Below, one piece after another: positions 8,901 to 17,363 of a DNA stretch of 64,000 bases. The translations under genes were made by a program, and so were the position numbers. How positions within the stretch are numbered: position 1 is the stretch's first letter; each line of letters begins with the position of its first letter. The stretch is from Aeromonas sp. RU39B (GTDB taxonomy: Bacteria > Pseudomonadota > Gammaproteobacteria > Enterobacterales > Aeromonadaceae): the NCBI RefSeq assembly GCF_900156095.1, contig NZ_FTMJ01000008.1:1-64000 (forward strand). The letters run 5' to 3'. Below the pieces are notes generated by a model. It saw only the letters and a program-made list of their open reading frames with translations. It did no database searches and was not told the DNA's origin.

Positions 8901-9307
8901 CCACACTCAGTTTGTCACTAAAAATACTATTCATAGTTTGAAACGATATCAGACCTATGGCACAAGGGCTTGCTCGACAAACAGCCTAGCTGTAATGGTG
9001 GGCCCCAGCCTGGTCACTCCCGAGATGCACATGACCTAGCATGCAATCTGGATTGAATGAACCGTACCGGTTGATGAGTGAAGACCTAATCATACTGATG
9101 ATGGCTTTAAAGAGCTGGTCAAATAACTGGGGTGTATGCACCACCAGTGGTGCAAGCTGTGAAAATGTGTAGTAGCCACCGCAACGATAGGCTGGTTTGT
9201 TGTCGTTGTGAGTCGAAGGCACTCTTGAGGTCAAACTACACTTTGTGTACTGTTAGTTGATGACGGGATCTAACGCGATATTCAGGTTTTAAATAGACCA
9301 AGATAGG
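8901..9307. other. Region without a recognisable gene
   Basis: An open frame exists on the minus strand (8986-9234, 82 codons, containing RCGGYYTFSQLAPLVVHT), but it has no convincing ribosome binding site and I recognise no family. Base composition is less AT-rich than its surroundings, which hints at a decayed gene or IS remnant. I see nothing firmer. Confidence 0.4.
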
Positions 9308-10633
9308 TTATGGGATTTTTATAAATGAACCATATTTTCGTCTTAAATCATCAATATCTCTAATTACCTTGTTTTTCTTCTCTTCTAGATTTTTTATATC
9401 TTTTGACCTTTCTTTTAGCAACTGTTCAAACATTACTTTAGCCTGCTCTCTTGATTTAATCTCCACGATGCTTGCCAAGTCTTTGGATCTTTCTGTTAGA
9501 GCACTCTCTCGTTCTTGCAATGAGGTGAAGCTATCATTCAGATTTTTCTGTATAAGGTCTAACGAGGCAGACCGCCTACGCACTTCCACCTCTCCGGCAT
9601 CAAGCCGAGCCTCTTTGGATTTAATTGTTCTAGTTATATCATCCACTTGTGTATGAAACTCTAACTTTAGTTCATCTAACTTAATAAGTTCATCTAGTAA
9701 GTCTTGCTTTCTATCAATTTCATCTTGTATATGATAGAGACGACTTTTAAATTCAGCTTCAAGAGTTCTATATCGGTCTTGTAAGATAATGATACTCTCT
9801 TCTGCCTTCGAGATAGATATATTTTTATCTCTTATTATTTCATCCCACTTTTTAAGAATTGAACTTGCGTTATTTTCTGAATGCCGAGCCTGTTCAATTA
9901 CTCGTTGCAGGTTGCTTAGTTCTGATTGATACGTAGTTTTTACTGCATTGTACTCTTCACTGAGTCTATTAATATCAGATTGATGTTTTTTACTTAAGGA
10001 TGAATACTCAGACTGTAAAACTATTAACTCACGTCTATTATGAGTGTGCATCATTTCGGAGAAGTTGCCTACAGGAGATACTGATAGCCATTTTTTAGGG
10101 CAGCGTTTAAGATAACCCCTAATATCTTCCTTTGAGATCGTCTCTCCTTTCACTCGAAATCCACTCAGATCAAGTTCAACGCAGGTTGCATTCACCTTTT
10201 TTAATTCTTTAATTTTCCCTCGACCACAAAAGTGCGTAACTGCAATTTCGATGAGAACCTTCTCTCCCTCGATGAACCCAATAACATCAGGTATAACTCT
10301 GCCCTCATAAACCTCACATACCATCTCATCAAAGGCTATATTTTTATGTATTGGATTTATAGTTCCAATAGGCAGTAACAACTGCCTATCCGTTGCTAAA
10401 ACCTCTTTAGCCAGGATATGTATTTCTGTTTCAGGCTTCCAGGTACAGGAGTTCTGTTCGATTGAATTAGGCTCATGAGCAAAATAATGGGCTTTAATTG
10501 GCCCTTTCATTGCCCAGACAGCTCCCTGACAACCAATGCATGTGCAATTGCATGCTTTTCCACTCACAACGTCTTTGACATCAACTATATGGCCGCTGTC
10601 ATCAAGAGCACGAGTCATCAGGATTCTTGCCAT
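9308..10633 (-). CDS. CoiA-like nuclease-domain protein with long C-terminal coiled coil
   Basis: 441 aa from the ATG at 10633 (AGGA 8 bases upstream; a GTG at 10648 is also in frame). Residues about 25-70 form a Cys/His cluster (CNCTCIGCQ ... AHYFAHEP ... NSCTW) followed by PETEIHILAKEVL, as in the CoiA/competence-like family. At about 105-135, RVIPDVIGFIEGEKVLIEIA then VTHF fits the PD-(D/E)xK nuclease core of that family, although the usual Lys/Gln after the Glu is not obvious. The last 240 residues are predicted continuous coiled coil, rich in Glu, Lys, Ser and Asp. Stand-alone genes of this type occur near integrases and are candidate DNA-targeting defence proteins. It is the closest cargo gene to the GMT module. 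Confidence 0.65.
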   Translation of the reverse strand: MARILMTRALDDSGHIVDVKDVVSGKACNCTCIGCQGAVWAMKGPIKAHYFAHEPNSIEQNSCTWKPETEIHILAKEVLATDRQLLLPIGTINPIHKNIAFDEMVCEVYEGRVIPDVIGFIEGEKVLIEIAVTHFCGRGKIKELKKVNATCVELDLSGFRVKGETISKEDIRGYLKRCPKKWLSVSPVGNFSEMMHTHNRRELIVLQSEYSSLSKKHQSDINRLSEEYNAVKTTYQSELSNLQRVIEQARHSENNASSILKKWDEIIRDKNISISKAEESIIILQDRYRTLEAEFKSRLYHIQDEIDRKQDLLDELIKLDELKLEFHTQVDDITRTIKSKEARLDAGEVEVRRRSASLDLIQKNLNDSFTSLQERESALTERSKDLASIVEIKSREQAKVMFEQLLKERSKDIKNLEEKKNKVIRDIDDLRRKYGSFIKIP

Positions 10634-10858
10634 CTCTATCCTACCCACAAATGGATCTATGTATCAAAGCGCATTAGTTTATTCAGTTAAATTGGATGCT
10701 TTAACTACATCAGTAGTTACAACACTTTCATGAAAAATCATACACTTACATTTGATTGTTTTGAACTTCGTCAAGTTCCAATTGGATTTAGATGTATGAC
10801 CACTCCCCAGGTGAGCTCATTGGGCTTTAGAGGATGCGTAGGAGCGGGCTGGTAATCA

Positions 10859-10870
10859 GGGGGGGGGGGG
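10859..10870. repeat. Homopolymer of twelve G
   Basis: The longest mononucleotide run I noticed in the window. It is in non-coding DNA 225 bases upstream of the CoiA-like start. Runs of this kind slip during replication and can vary between cells, or may reflect an assembly uncertainty. Confidence 0.9.
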
Positions 10871-10940
10871 ATGGATGCAGTACGGTGGAAGGCTCTGAAA
10901 TTGATACCAAAGGAAGGGCGCACGAAAGTAGCGTAAAAAA

Positions 10941-10963
10941 GACACCGGTTTGAGGTCGGTGTC
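10941..10963 (-). terminator. Rho-independent terminator of the GMT operon
   Basis: Stem GACACCG/CGGTGTC. Read on the minus strand it is followed by TTTTTT. It lies 25 bases beyond the stop of the last gene of the trio. Confidence 0.85.
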
Positions 10964-10987
10964 TTGTGATAATTAGAACCTCACAAG

Positions 10988-11662
10988 TCATTTCTGCTTA
11001 TAGTCTAAATCTTGACTGTCCAGAATTGCTTCCAACGCCTCTGCTAATCCTGGATCTGAAAGTACTGTTCCTGCTGGAATCGGCCGCTTAGCTATCAGAC
11101 ACCCATCATTGTTGAAAGACAAACTCGGGTTAGATTGATTGAGCAGGTTTGAGATAACTTCCCGATTCAACTCACTCAATATTGTTGCTACCAAATTAGT
11201 AGTCCCTATCTCCATAGATACAACTGGTAATTTCTCGATGTTTCTCAATGCGTCATTTTGAGCCTTTAGCGAACGGACTTGGCCAATGAATATCATCATT
11301 TTATGCTGAAGAACTGGATCACTAATTTTTGCTAGATCTTGTTCATCAATTTGGATTACTCCATTATCAATTGTCTCAGTAATCTTAACCTTCTTCGCCG
11401 CCAGAACCTCTATCCAAGCATCGATTAAAATGGGATAAGGATTTTGGCCATTACGTTTGTTGTAAATAGTTCTAGTCGAGATCTTATACCCTTGTGTTCC
11501 TAATATTTTTACTACAGATGCGGCAGAAGGCGTTGAACCCTGTTTTACCAGCTTTGCACAGACCTCATGGATATTCGCAAGCATTTTCCTTTGGTCTGCT
11601 TTTCTATTTTTTGATAATTCCTGATACAAATCCTCTACTTGGCTAATTGTTACGGGTGTCAT
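10988..11662 (-). CDS. gmtX: Gamma-mobile-trio protein GmtX
   Basis: 224 aa, third gene of the trio. The ATG overlaps the stop of the integrase upstream (ATGA). The N-terminal half is helical and basic, with a HTH-like segment near residues 45-75 (STPSAASVVKILGTQGYKIS then TRTIYNKRNG), resembling replication-terminator or recombination-accessory proteins. A helical linker and a small acidic C-terminal domain follow. The assignment rests on position after two tyrosine recombinases with translational coupling and on length; from memory the GMT trio is GmtY-GmtZ-GmtX. Its function within the element is not established to my knowledge. Confidence 0.75.
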   Translation of the reverse strand: MTPVTISQVEDLYQELSKNRKADQRKMLANIHEVCAKLVKQGSTPSAASVVKILGTQGYKISTRTIYNKRNGQNPYPILIDAWIEVLAAKKVKITETIDNGVIQIDEQDLAKISDPVLQHKMMIFIGQVRSLKAQNDALRNIEKLPVVSMEIGTTNLVATILSELNREVISNLLNQSNPSLSFNNDGCLIAKRPIPAGTVLSDPGLAEALEAILDSQDLDYKQK

Positions 11663-14631
11663 TGATCATTTTCCTTGTGCAGAATCTGACTAGATAACTG
11701 TAGTCTTGCCATTTCACGCGGCATACTAGGGGTAAAGCCAAGCTCTTCTAGGGTCACACTACCTGATTGCAATGCTACTATTTCATCTCCTGTAGCTCTA
11801 GTTACAAGGAGTTTTGCCAGGCTATCTGCAACTCTCCGTTTTTCATCTATTGTCAGCGGTAGCATCATGAGCGGCTTATATCCGTTGTTTAGAAGGATAA
11901 TATTCATCACCTCATCACGTTCTCGCTCATAGTTTTCATCACGGTCATTGATATAAATTCTGCTTGCCTGAACAACGAGATCTAGTGTTTTGAAATTGCT
12001 AGGTGACTCAGCATATTCTATATCGAAGTGGCTTTGTGAGTGCACAACAAGATCAATCCCCCCTTCAGGACTTCCATCTGGTATCTGACGAATTTTACTG
12101 ATGAGATTATGAGTCGCATGAAGCGAACGGATCAGAGTATCTGTTTCATTACTAAGGCGCTCAATTATTGAGTGTAATTTGTTAATATCAGTCCTCAATT
12201 TTGCATCAGGCTTTTCTCCAGCCTTCACGGCGATTCTTAAATTAACCTGAAGTTTATTCACATTTTCTGTGGCATCTTGAGTTGCCTTTATCTTTTTCTC
12301 TATCTCAAGTAGTAATTTGTTTCCGTGTACTATCAACTCCATTTTCCAAGGAGAACCGGTGATGAAATGACGGCAATTAATACAGTCTTTATCTGAAACC
12401 GCTCCATAAGTATTAGTTTTCCCATTTTTACGAATAACTTCTCCACCATCGTAACACCTCGTACCACCGTATGGGCAAATTCCTAGATGGGTTGCATTCC
12501 AAATACCGACAATGGCAGTACAATTTCTGCTTAATGCGATTGCAGCATCTTCACTATTGTATGCTGCATATTTTTTCACCTCATCCCACGAAGAACTCTT
12601 AATCCACCGAGCAAAGTCCTCCTGTTCCCTTAGCAGGATATTGTGACTGGCCTCATTCAGTATTTCTGTGACGTGAGCTACCGAATGTTTTATGTAATAG
12701 AGGGTCATGGTCAAGCTTTTGTGCCCAGCAACAAGCTTACTAAGCACATCAATTGGAACCCCTTGTTCTGCCAGTGAGGTTAGTCCCGCAACCCTTAATC
12801 CATGAGGTGTAAAGAATACTAATTGGGGTTGTCCAACCTCATTCCAATTAAGAACAAGTTGGATATCCAGTCCCTCTTCATTAAGCTGTTTTTCCAGTTC
12901 AGCCATTGCCAGATTCCAATACTGAACTAGAGAACGCTCAGTTGGAGGGACCATGCTAGTTGCAGCACTTCGTTTCGAGTTTATGCCCGAACGGAAAAGA
13001 TAAAAACGGTCAGGAATACTATCTGCGATAGCCTGATTGGCTGTTTGAGGAAATACAGAATCTGGAATTTCTCTGGCAGAGACAGGATTGTAACACGGAT
13101 TATACTTTTCCTGCCATGCTCTTAACTCTGTTGCCAGACGGATTATTTCGGGATGCTTCCAAGGAATTTCATAACCAGAAAATTCACTAAACCCCACATC
13201 TTTGTCTGCTGTTTTATTGGAGTTTATGTAAAGAACCAGATTCTGGTCACTCTCTTCAAATGAGCGAGATTCTCTCAGTAAACCACGGTCATAAACTCTA
13301 GCTTTAGGATCATTTTTCCAAAAATTAGCGGTACTTGATTTATTTGCAATCCATTTATTTAACTCTGGTGAGAATTGCTTAGTATCGCCCTCTCCAGAAT
13401 CACACCGTAGCAACTGGATACGCCGAACTGGAATTTCTAACATCATCAGGTAGATATATGTAACTGAAGGCAACCAGAGAGGCTCACCTAGTTCGTTTGT
13501 TAAATGGTCACTATATTCACTACTTAATGTTTTTGGCCATGCATAATCTTCTCCTGAGAGCAAATCCCTTAACCTCATTCTAAGCCATAATGGCATAACC
13601 TCCTTGGTAGAAGATCCTGGCACATCCAAATCACTTTTATGCGAATTAAAAAAAGATTTAAGTGCTTGCGGACGAACTAATGGGTATGCGGCAGAAAATT
13701 TATCACCATTTTCTTCGGTGTCAGATAAATAGGTTTCGATAAACCAGTTGGAAAAATTCGTGTTGTATCTTACAAAATCGCAGAGAGCAGCCTCACTGGA
13801 AAATAATTTTTCATGAAACTTTGCTTCCGACCATGCTATGAAATCTACTGGTGGTTGTGAGCTAAAGAACTCTTCTGGCGATGGTATTTGGGTGCCAAAA
13901 TAGACATCTTCCAAGAAGATACGAAATCGATGAAATGCAGTATGATAAGTTTTTAGCGTATAGTTACGAGTTGATTCAATATAGTGGTTCCAACGCTCAA
14001 CCCATGAAACAAGATGCTCAGGCGGCTTAGCCAGAAGATCCTCGCCTTTGTTGACTTTATCTGAGCGTTTTACGTGAATCGCCTTAGAGAAGTTATACCC
14101 TTCTACCATTAAAGTTAGTAGTTGAGCTACCCCCTTTAAACCTGCTTTATCATGAATGCTTAGATCATTAATATACCGGTCACCGTCGGCGGTTCTTATA
14201 GGAGCTAAAAACTCCTCCCAGTCCTCCATAGTGACGTCATTAAGGTATTCCCTTTCCATCAGAAAAAGAAGTTCACTCGCAGCAGTGATAATATTATTGA
14301 CGAGAGTGGCTCTTGCTCGCTCGCTTTTTGGGCTATTAGCAACCCCATGAGAGGCTATATCCTTTTCAAGCCTATCTACTATTGACTTTGGGACAAGTAG
14401 CCTTCTTAAATTTTTGGGCATGTACGACTGCCCATATCTAGCGTAAAAAAATTCAGACGTTACCATCCATTTACACGTTTTGTAGTTTTTTATCAAACGC
14501 TCAAAAGCATTTTCAGCCTCTCTTGAAACCTTGGATGCAGCAAAAGGAGAAATGATCATATCAGATAGGGTTATTTCATCATTTTGTTCAATTGCGTTGC
14601 CATTTCTTACACTGATACCGCGCAATTTCAT
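11659..14631 (-). CDS. gmtZ: Gamma-mobile-trio integrase GmtZ (large tyrosine recombinase)
   Basis: 990 aa. The tyrosine-recombinase catalytic part lies about residues 400-665: arginine in PVRRIQLLR, box II TPHGLRVAGLTSLAEQGV, then VAGHKSLTMTLYYIKHS with the histidine and catalytic tyrosine. Beyond it, a cysteine cluster (CPYGGTRCYDGG ... CINCRHF, about 725-760) resembles a zinc knuckle, and a coiled-coil region follows. The start overlaps the stop of the neighbouring recombinase gene (ATGA), and the end overlaps GmtX the same way, so all three are made from one message. The great length and zinc-knuckle tail distinguish it from ordinary phage integrases. Confidence 0.8.
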   Translation of the reverse strand: MKLRGISVRNGNAIEQNDEITLSDMIISPFAASKVSREAENAFERLIKNYKTCKWMVTSEFFYARYGQSYMPKNLRRLLVPKSIVDRLEKDIASHGVANSPKSERARATLVNNIITAASELLFLMEREYLNDVTMEDWEEFLAPIRTADGDRYINDLSIHDKAGLKGVAQLLTLMVEGYNFSKAIHVKRSDKVNKGEDLLAKPPEHLVSWVERWNHYIESTRNYTLKTYHTAFHRFRIFLEDVYFGTQIPSPEEFFSSQPPVDFIAWSEAKFHEKLFSSEAALCDFVRYNTNFSNWFIETYLSDTEENGDKFSAAYPLVRPQALKSFFNSHKSDLDVPGSSTKEVMPLWLRMRLRDLLSGEDYAWPKTLSSEYSDHLTNELGEPLWLPSVTYIYLMMLEIPVRRIQLLRCDSGEGDTKQFSPELNKWIANKSSTANFWKNDPKARVYDRGLLRESRSFEESDQNLVLYINSNKTADKDVGFSEFSGYEIPWKHPEIIRLATELRAWQEKYNPCYNPVSAREIPDSVFPQTANQAIADSIPDRFYLFRSGINSKRSAATSMVPPTERSLVQYWNLAMAELEKQLNEEGLDIQLVLNWNEVGQPQLVFFTPHGLRVAGLTSLAEQGVPIDVLSKLVAGHKSLTMTLYYIKHSVAHVTEILNEASHNILLREQEDFARWIKSSSWDEVKKYAAYNSEDAAIALSRNCTAIVGIWNATHLGICPYGGTRCYDGGEVIRKNGKTNTYGAVSDKDCINCRHFITGSPWKMELIVHGNKLLLEIEKKIKATQDATENVNKLQVNLRIAVKAGEKPDAKLRTDINKLHSIIERLSNETDTLIRSLHATHNLISKIRQIPDGSPEGGIDLVVHSQSHFDIEYAESPSNFKTLDLVVQASRIYINDRDENYERERDEVMNIILLNNGYKPLMMLPLTIDEKRRVADSLAKLLVTRATGDEIVALQSGSVTLEELGFTPSMPREMARLQLSSQILHKENDQ

Positions 14632-16124
14632 TTGACCATTCCTATATTGTTTAGTTGTGAGCTAAGTGTGTAACTGGCCAAGATCTTCTGAACCTTATCT
14701 GGCGGTAGTTTTTTGTATACTTCTTGGGCATCAATGGTTCGATGGTGCATTACATTCTGAATTATCTTGGGCTCAACTCCAGCTTCGGCCATTACATGTC
14801 CAACGTGGTGCCGTAACGCATGCGGATTGAGTCCATAATCTCGACCACGCGGCAACTTACGCCCAAGTTTTTTCTCCAACCGCCCTAGAGCCCTCTCAAA
14901 AGATTTATCGAATGCAGCCATTGAGTAAGGAGCACCTCGATAGCTGATGCTTGCCCCACGATCTTCACCATTAGATACAAATAAAAATGGATGTTCGGTT
15001 CCGTGATTAGCCTTGTAGCTCTCCATTAGTAATGGACGATAACGGTTCATGTAGAGCAAATACATTTCCCAAAACAAGAACGAGTACGACTCATGTATGA
15101 AATAAACAGGCGCTGACAGCGTTTTTTTATCTACGGCCAGAGATTTCCAGGTAGCATGGTGACTTTTGCTAGCACTACTCCGATTTCTAGGTAACATTGT
15201 CCTCTGTGCCAAGTACTGTTCTCTGGTTTGTTTGTTGCTTCTAAAGCCTGTTTGTGCGCCTGATGGATGAAATAAGGTAACTGTGCATCCTTTCGCTGGT
15301 TCAGGCATGACATCATTAAACCAGAGATGAAATGGCTCCCCTTTTCGAAGCCCACCGCCCGCAAGCAATATAGTGATCATTTTGGCCGTCATGTCCTCTC
15401 GTTCAAATGGATCAGTTGCATGAGGATCACGAATGAAGCCGTGTGTTATTAGCTGAGGAATTAGCTCTGAAGGGAAGTCGTTGACAGTTCGAATGTTACC
15501 TATCGATTCTCGGGGATCATTACCCAATTCCATACCAAAAAAATGTCTCGCTTTATCCAACCCTTCCGCCAGCATTTTGACGTCCTTGGTGTGATATAGC
15601 ATGGATTTACTGGCTATTTTGCTAGCTGTCAGCAGCCTTCTTAGGCTAGGTGGGACTTCTTCTAAATATCGAAGGAAAACCGGATCCTCTTTCCTGCTGG
15701 TTTCATCTTTCCAAGCGATAAACCTAGTTATGCTAGAGCACATCTTTTTTTGCACAGAAAGCGAACTAGGGGCCCAATAAAGACCAGTCTTGTCTTGAAA
15801 GGTCTCTCTATCAATTGTGCCGTTAAGAAGAGATAGCGAGAATCGACGGAAAAGCTCTTGTCTTGATAAACCTAAACTGGCAACAGCAACGGAGAAATCA
15901 TATAGCAGGCCCAGCGCTCTAGATGTTTGTCTGGCCCACGACAAGCTAGTATTCGGTCGAGCTTTGAGGTACTCAACGAGAGGCCAGAAAACAGAAAGCC
16001 CGTTTGGAGTAATCAAGTATAACATTGGTAGCTTCATGGTTGAGACATCAGCCAACTTCTGGATGACCACAACATGAGACCTACCTATAGGAGAATTCTC
16101 TTTCAACCTCAAAGCAACCACCAT
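14628..16124 (-). CDS. gmtY: Gamma-mobile-trio tyrosine recombinase GmtY
   Basis: 498 aa. The C-terminal catalytic domain has the first arginine in GGGLRKGEPFHLW, HALRH at 435-439, histidine 460 in MHHRT and the nucleophilic Tyr at about 470 (QEVYKKL), i.e. the full R-K-H-R-H-Y set. The N-terminal 180 residues would be the core-binding region. It is the first gene of the three-gene operon and the closest to the truncated tRNA-Arg, as expected for a recombinase at the edge of its island. No good Shine-Dalgarno sequence precedes the ATG at 16124. Confidence 0.85.
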   Translation of the reverse strand: MVVALRLKENSPIGRSHVVVIQKLADVSTMKLPMLYLITPNGLSVFWPLVEYLKARPNTSLSWARQTSRALGLLYDFSVAVASLGLSRQELFRRFSLSLLNGTIDRETFQDKTGLYWAPSSLSVQKKMCSSITRFIAWKDETSRKEDPVFLRYLEEVPPSLRRLLTASKIASKSMLYHTKDVKMLAEGLDKARHFFGMELGNDPRESIGNIRTVNDFPSELIPQLITHGFIRDPHATDPFEREDMTAKMITILLAGGGLRKGEPFHLWFNDVMPEPAKGCTVTLFHPSGAQTGFRSNKQTREQYLAQRTMLPRNRSSASKSHHATWKSLAVDKKTLSAPVYFIHESYSFLFWEMYLLYMNRYRPLLMESYKANHGTEHPFLFVSNGEDRGASISYRGAPYSMAAFDKSFERALGRLEKKLGRKLPRGRDYGLNPHALRHHVGHVMAEAGVEPKIIQNVMHHRTIDAQEVYKKLPPDKVQKILASYTLSSQLNNIGMVK

Positions 16125-16280
16125 TTAACATGACATTCCATGTGTTAACTTGATGGTAAGATCTGTTAGGGGGTTGGTCAAATCAATAATCTATAAAATT
16201 TTGTTGATTTACGAGATTTATCAGCCTATCATCCGCACCATAAAGCGCTTAGTAGTAACCTGTGGTAACCTAAGTAAAGG

Positions 16281-16343
16281 GGTTAGAAGAGCAACGGCCT
16301 TCTAAGCCGTGGGTCACAGGTTCGAATCCTGTAGGGCGTGCCA
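16281..16343 (+). other. Truncated tRNA-Arg(UCU): probable attachment end of the GMT island
   Basis: The 3' part of a tRNA is intact: end of the D-arm, anticodon stem ACGGC/GCCGT with loop CTTCTAA (anticodon TCT at 16301-16303), variable loop, T-arm with TTCGAAT, acceptor strand AGGGCGT, discriminator and CCA. The matching 5' acceptor strand (ACGCCCT) and TAGCTCAG D-arm are absent; the sequence before about 16281 is AT-rich island DNA. This is the typical footprint of site-specific integration into a tRNA gene, leaving a 3' duplicate at one island end. A complete tRNA-Arg copy should be at the other end, outside the window. Confidence 0.8.
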
Positions 16344-16482
16344 TTACAATCTGCTGTAAACTCAATGCCTTGGGTGATGTATTCTGGCCTGTGAAAAACG
16401 GGTGAAGCCCAAGGGAATCGTCAAAGTTGGCCACGTTTGGCCAACCAAAATGGCGAGAATTGAGATTCAAAAGAGTGCAATG

Positions 16483-16558
16483 GTGGCTATAGCTCAGTTG
16501 GTAGAGTCCCGGATTGTGATTCCGGTTGTCGTGGGTTCGAGTCCCATTAGCCACCCCA
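16483..16558 (+). tRNA. tRNA-His (GUG)
   Basis: Full cloverleaf: acceptor GTGGCTA/TAGCCAC with the G-1 typical of tRNA-His, TAGCTCAGTTGGTAGAG D-arm, anticodon stem CCGGA/TCCGG with GTG at 16516-16518, T-loop TTCGAGT, CCA encoded. It follows the tRNA-Arg remnant and precedes tRNA-Leu, as in the arg-his-leu clusters of other gammaproteobacteria. Confidence 0.97.
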
Positions 16559-16599
16559 TTATCTCTGCCGCGCGTCGTCGCGTGCGGCATCACTTCTTG

Positions 16600-16683
16600 G
16601 CGGAAGTGGCGAAATTGGTAGACGCACCAGATTTAGGTTCTGGCGCCCTAGGCGTGTGGGTTCAAGTCCCACCTTCCGCACCA
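16600..16683 (+). tRNA. tRNA-Leu (UAG)
   Basis: 84 nt with the long variable arm of class II tRNAs. Acceptor GCGGAAG/CTTCCGC, anticodon stem CCAGA/TCTGG with TAG at 16634-16636, T-loop TTCAAGT, CCA encoded. It is 41 bases after tRNA-His and followed by a strong terminator. Confidence 0.97.
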
Positions 16684-16691
16684 TGAAAAAC

Positions 16692-16731
16692 AAACCCGGT
16701 ACCACGCAAGTGGCACCGGGTTTTTTGTTTT
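16692..16731 (+). terminator. Terminator of the tRNA operon
   Basis: GC-rich hairpin AAACCCGGT...ACCGGGTTT with an inner ACCAC/GTGG extension, ending in TTTTTTGTTT. Confidence 0.9.
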
Positions 16732-16779
16732 AGTCCCCGCATATTCAGATGCCTTGGCACCGAGGCACTCAAGGTCACC

Positions 16780-17296
16780 ATGGCTGAGTCGCTGCTAGAC
16801 AACTCGAATCTTAAGGTGCTCTATCGCAAGTTGGCGATGGCGCTGCATCCCGACTGGGAGCAGGTTCTGGCTCGGCGGGAAGAGAAGACCTGGATCATGG
16901 GTGAGCTCAGCCTTGCCTGGGAAAATCGGGATCTTTTTACTCTGTTGCAGCTGGCCCACAGCTATTTGCCCGAGGCCGACAACCTGCTCAGTGAAGAAAA
17001 TCTGGCTGCCATCAACCCAGCACTCTGGCAGAAGAAACGTGATCTCGAAATCTGCCTCTACCGTGGCCATGAGGGCGTCATGGGGGGCTGTCTTGCGTAA
17101 GTTCAAACAGGGCTCGAAAAAGAAGACTGAGCTTGCGTTCGAGGAGCACCAGCGGTATTTAAAGCGCGATATCAAGCAGCTGCATGCACAGCTTGCCACC
17201 ATTACAACCCTGCAGACTCTCAAGCCTTATCTGGCCGAGCGCCAGCAGGCTATCTGGGACTGTGCACCAAGCTTTGATGAGATCTTCTTTCGATAA
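16780..17296 (+). pseudogene. Frameshifted DnaJ/J-domain-like protein gene
   Basis: Two overlapping frames read as one protein if one G is removed from the run of six G at 17082-17087: frame one (LKVLYRKLAMALHPDWEQ ... ICLYRGHEGVMG) continues in frame two (AVLRKFKQGSKKKTELAFEE ... CAPSFDEIFFR). LYRKLAMALHPD resembles the second helix and HPD tripeptide of a J-domain, so the product may be a small DnaJ-like cochaperone of about 170 aa with a coiled-coil tail. The 5' end looks cut by the tRNA operon, since in-frame coding potential continues upstream of the ATG at 16780. The frameshift is real or a homopolymer sequencing error. Confidence 0.65.
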
Positions 17297-17363
17297 GTAC
17301 GGTCACTCCTGTATGGTGCCTATCGCATCACAGACTCTAACTACACCTGAGAAGGAGAACGCC

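Larger units (their letters stand above)
10634..10987. other. Intergenic region between the CoiA-like gene and the GMT operon
   Basis: About 350 bases without a gene. It contains a run of twelve G at 10859-10870 and the hairpin terminator of the GMT operon at 10941-10963. The promoter of the CoiA-like gene should lie in its left half. Confidence 0.5.

Noticed and set aside
8986..9234. 82-codon minus-strand frame
   Set aside because: No ribosome binding site or family resemblance; kept only as a note on the intergenic region.
17184..17363. Upstream start for the SWIM protein
   Set aside because: It lies inside the preceding J-domain-like gene in another frame; TTG 17364 with AAGGAG fits the domain start.
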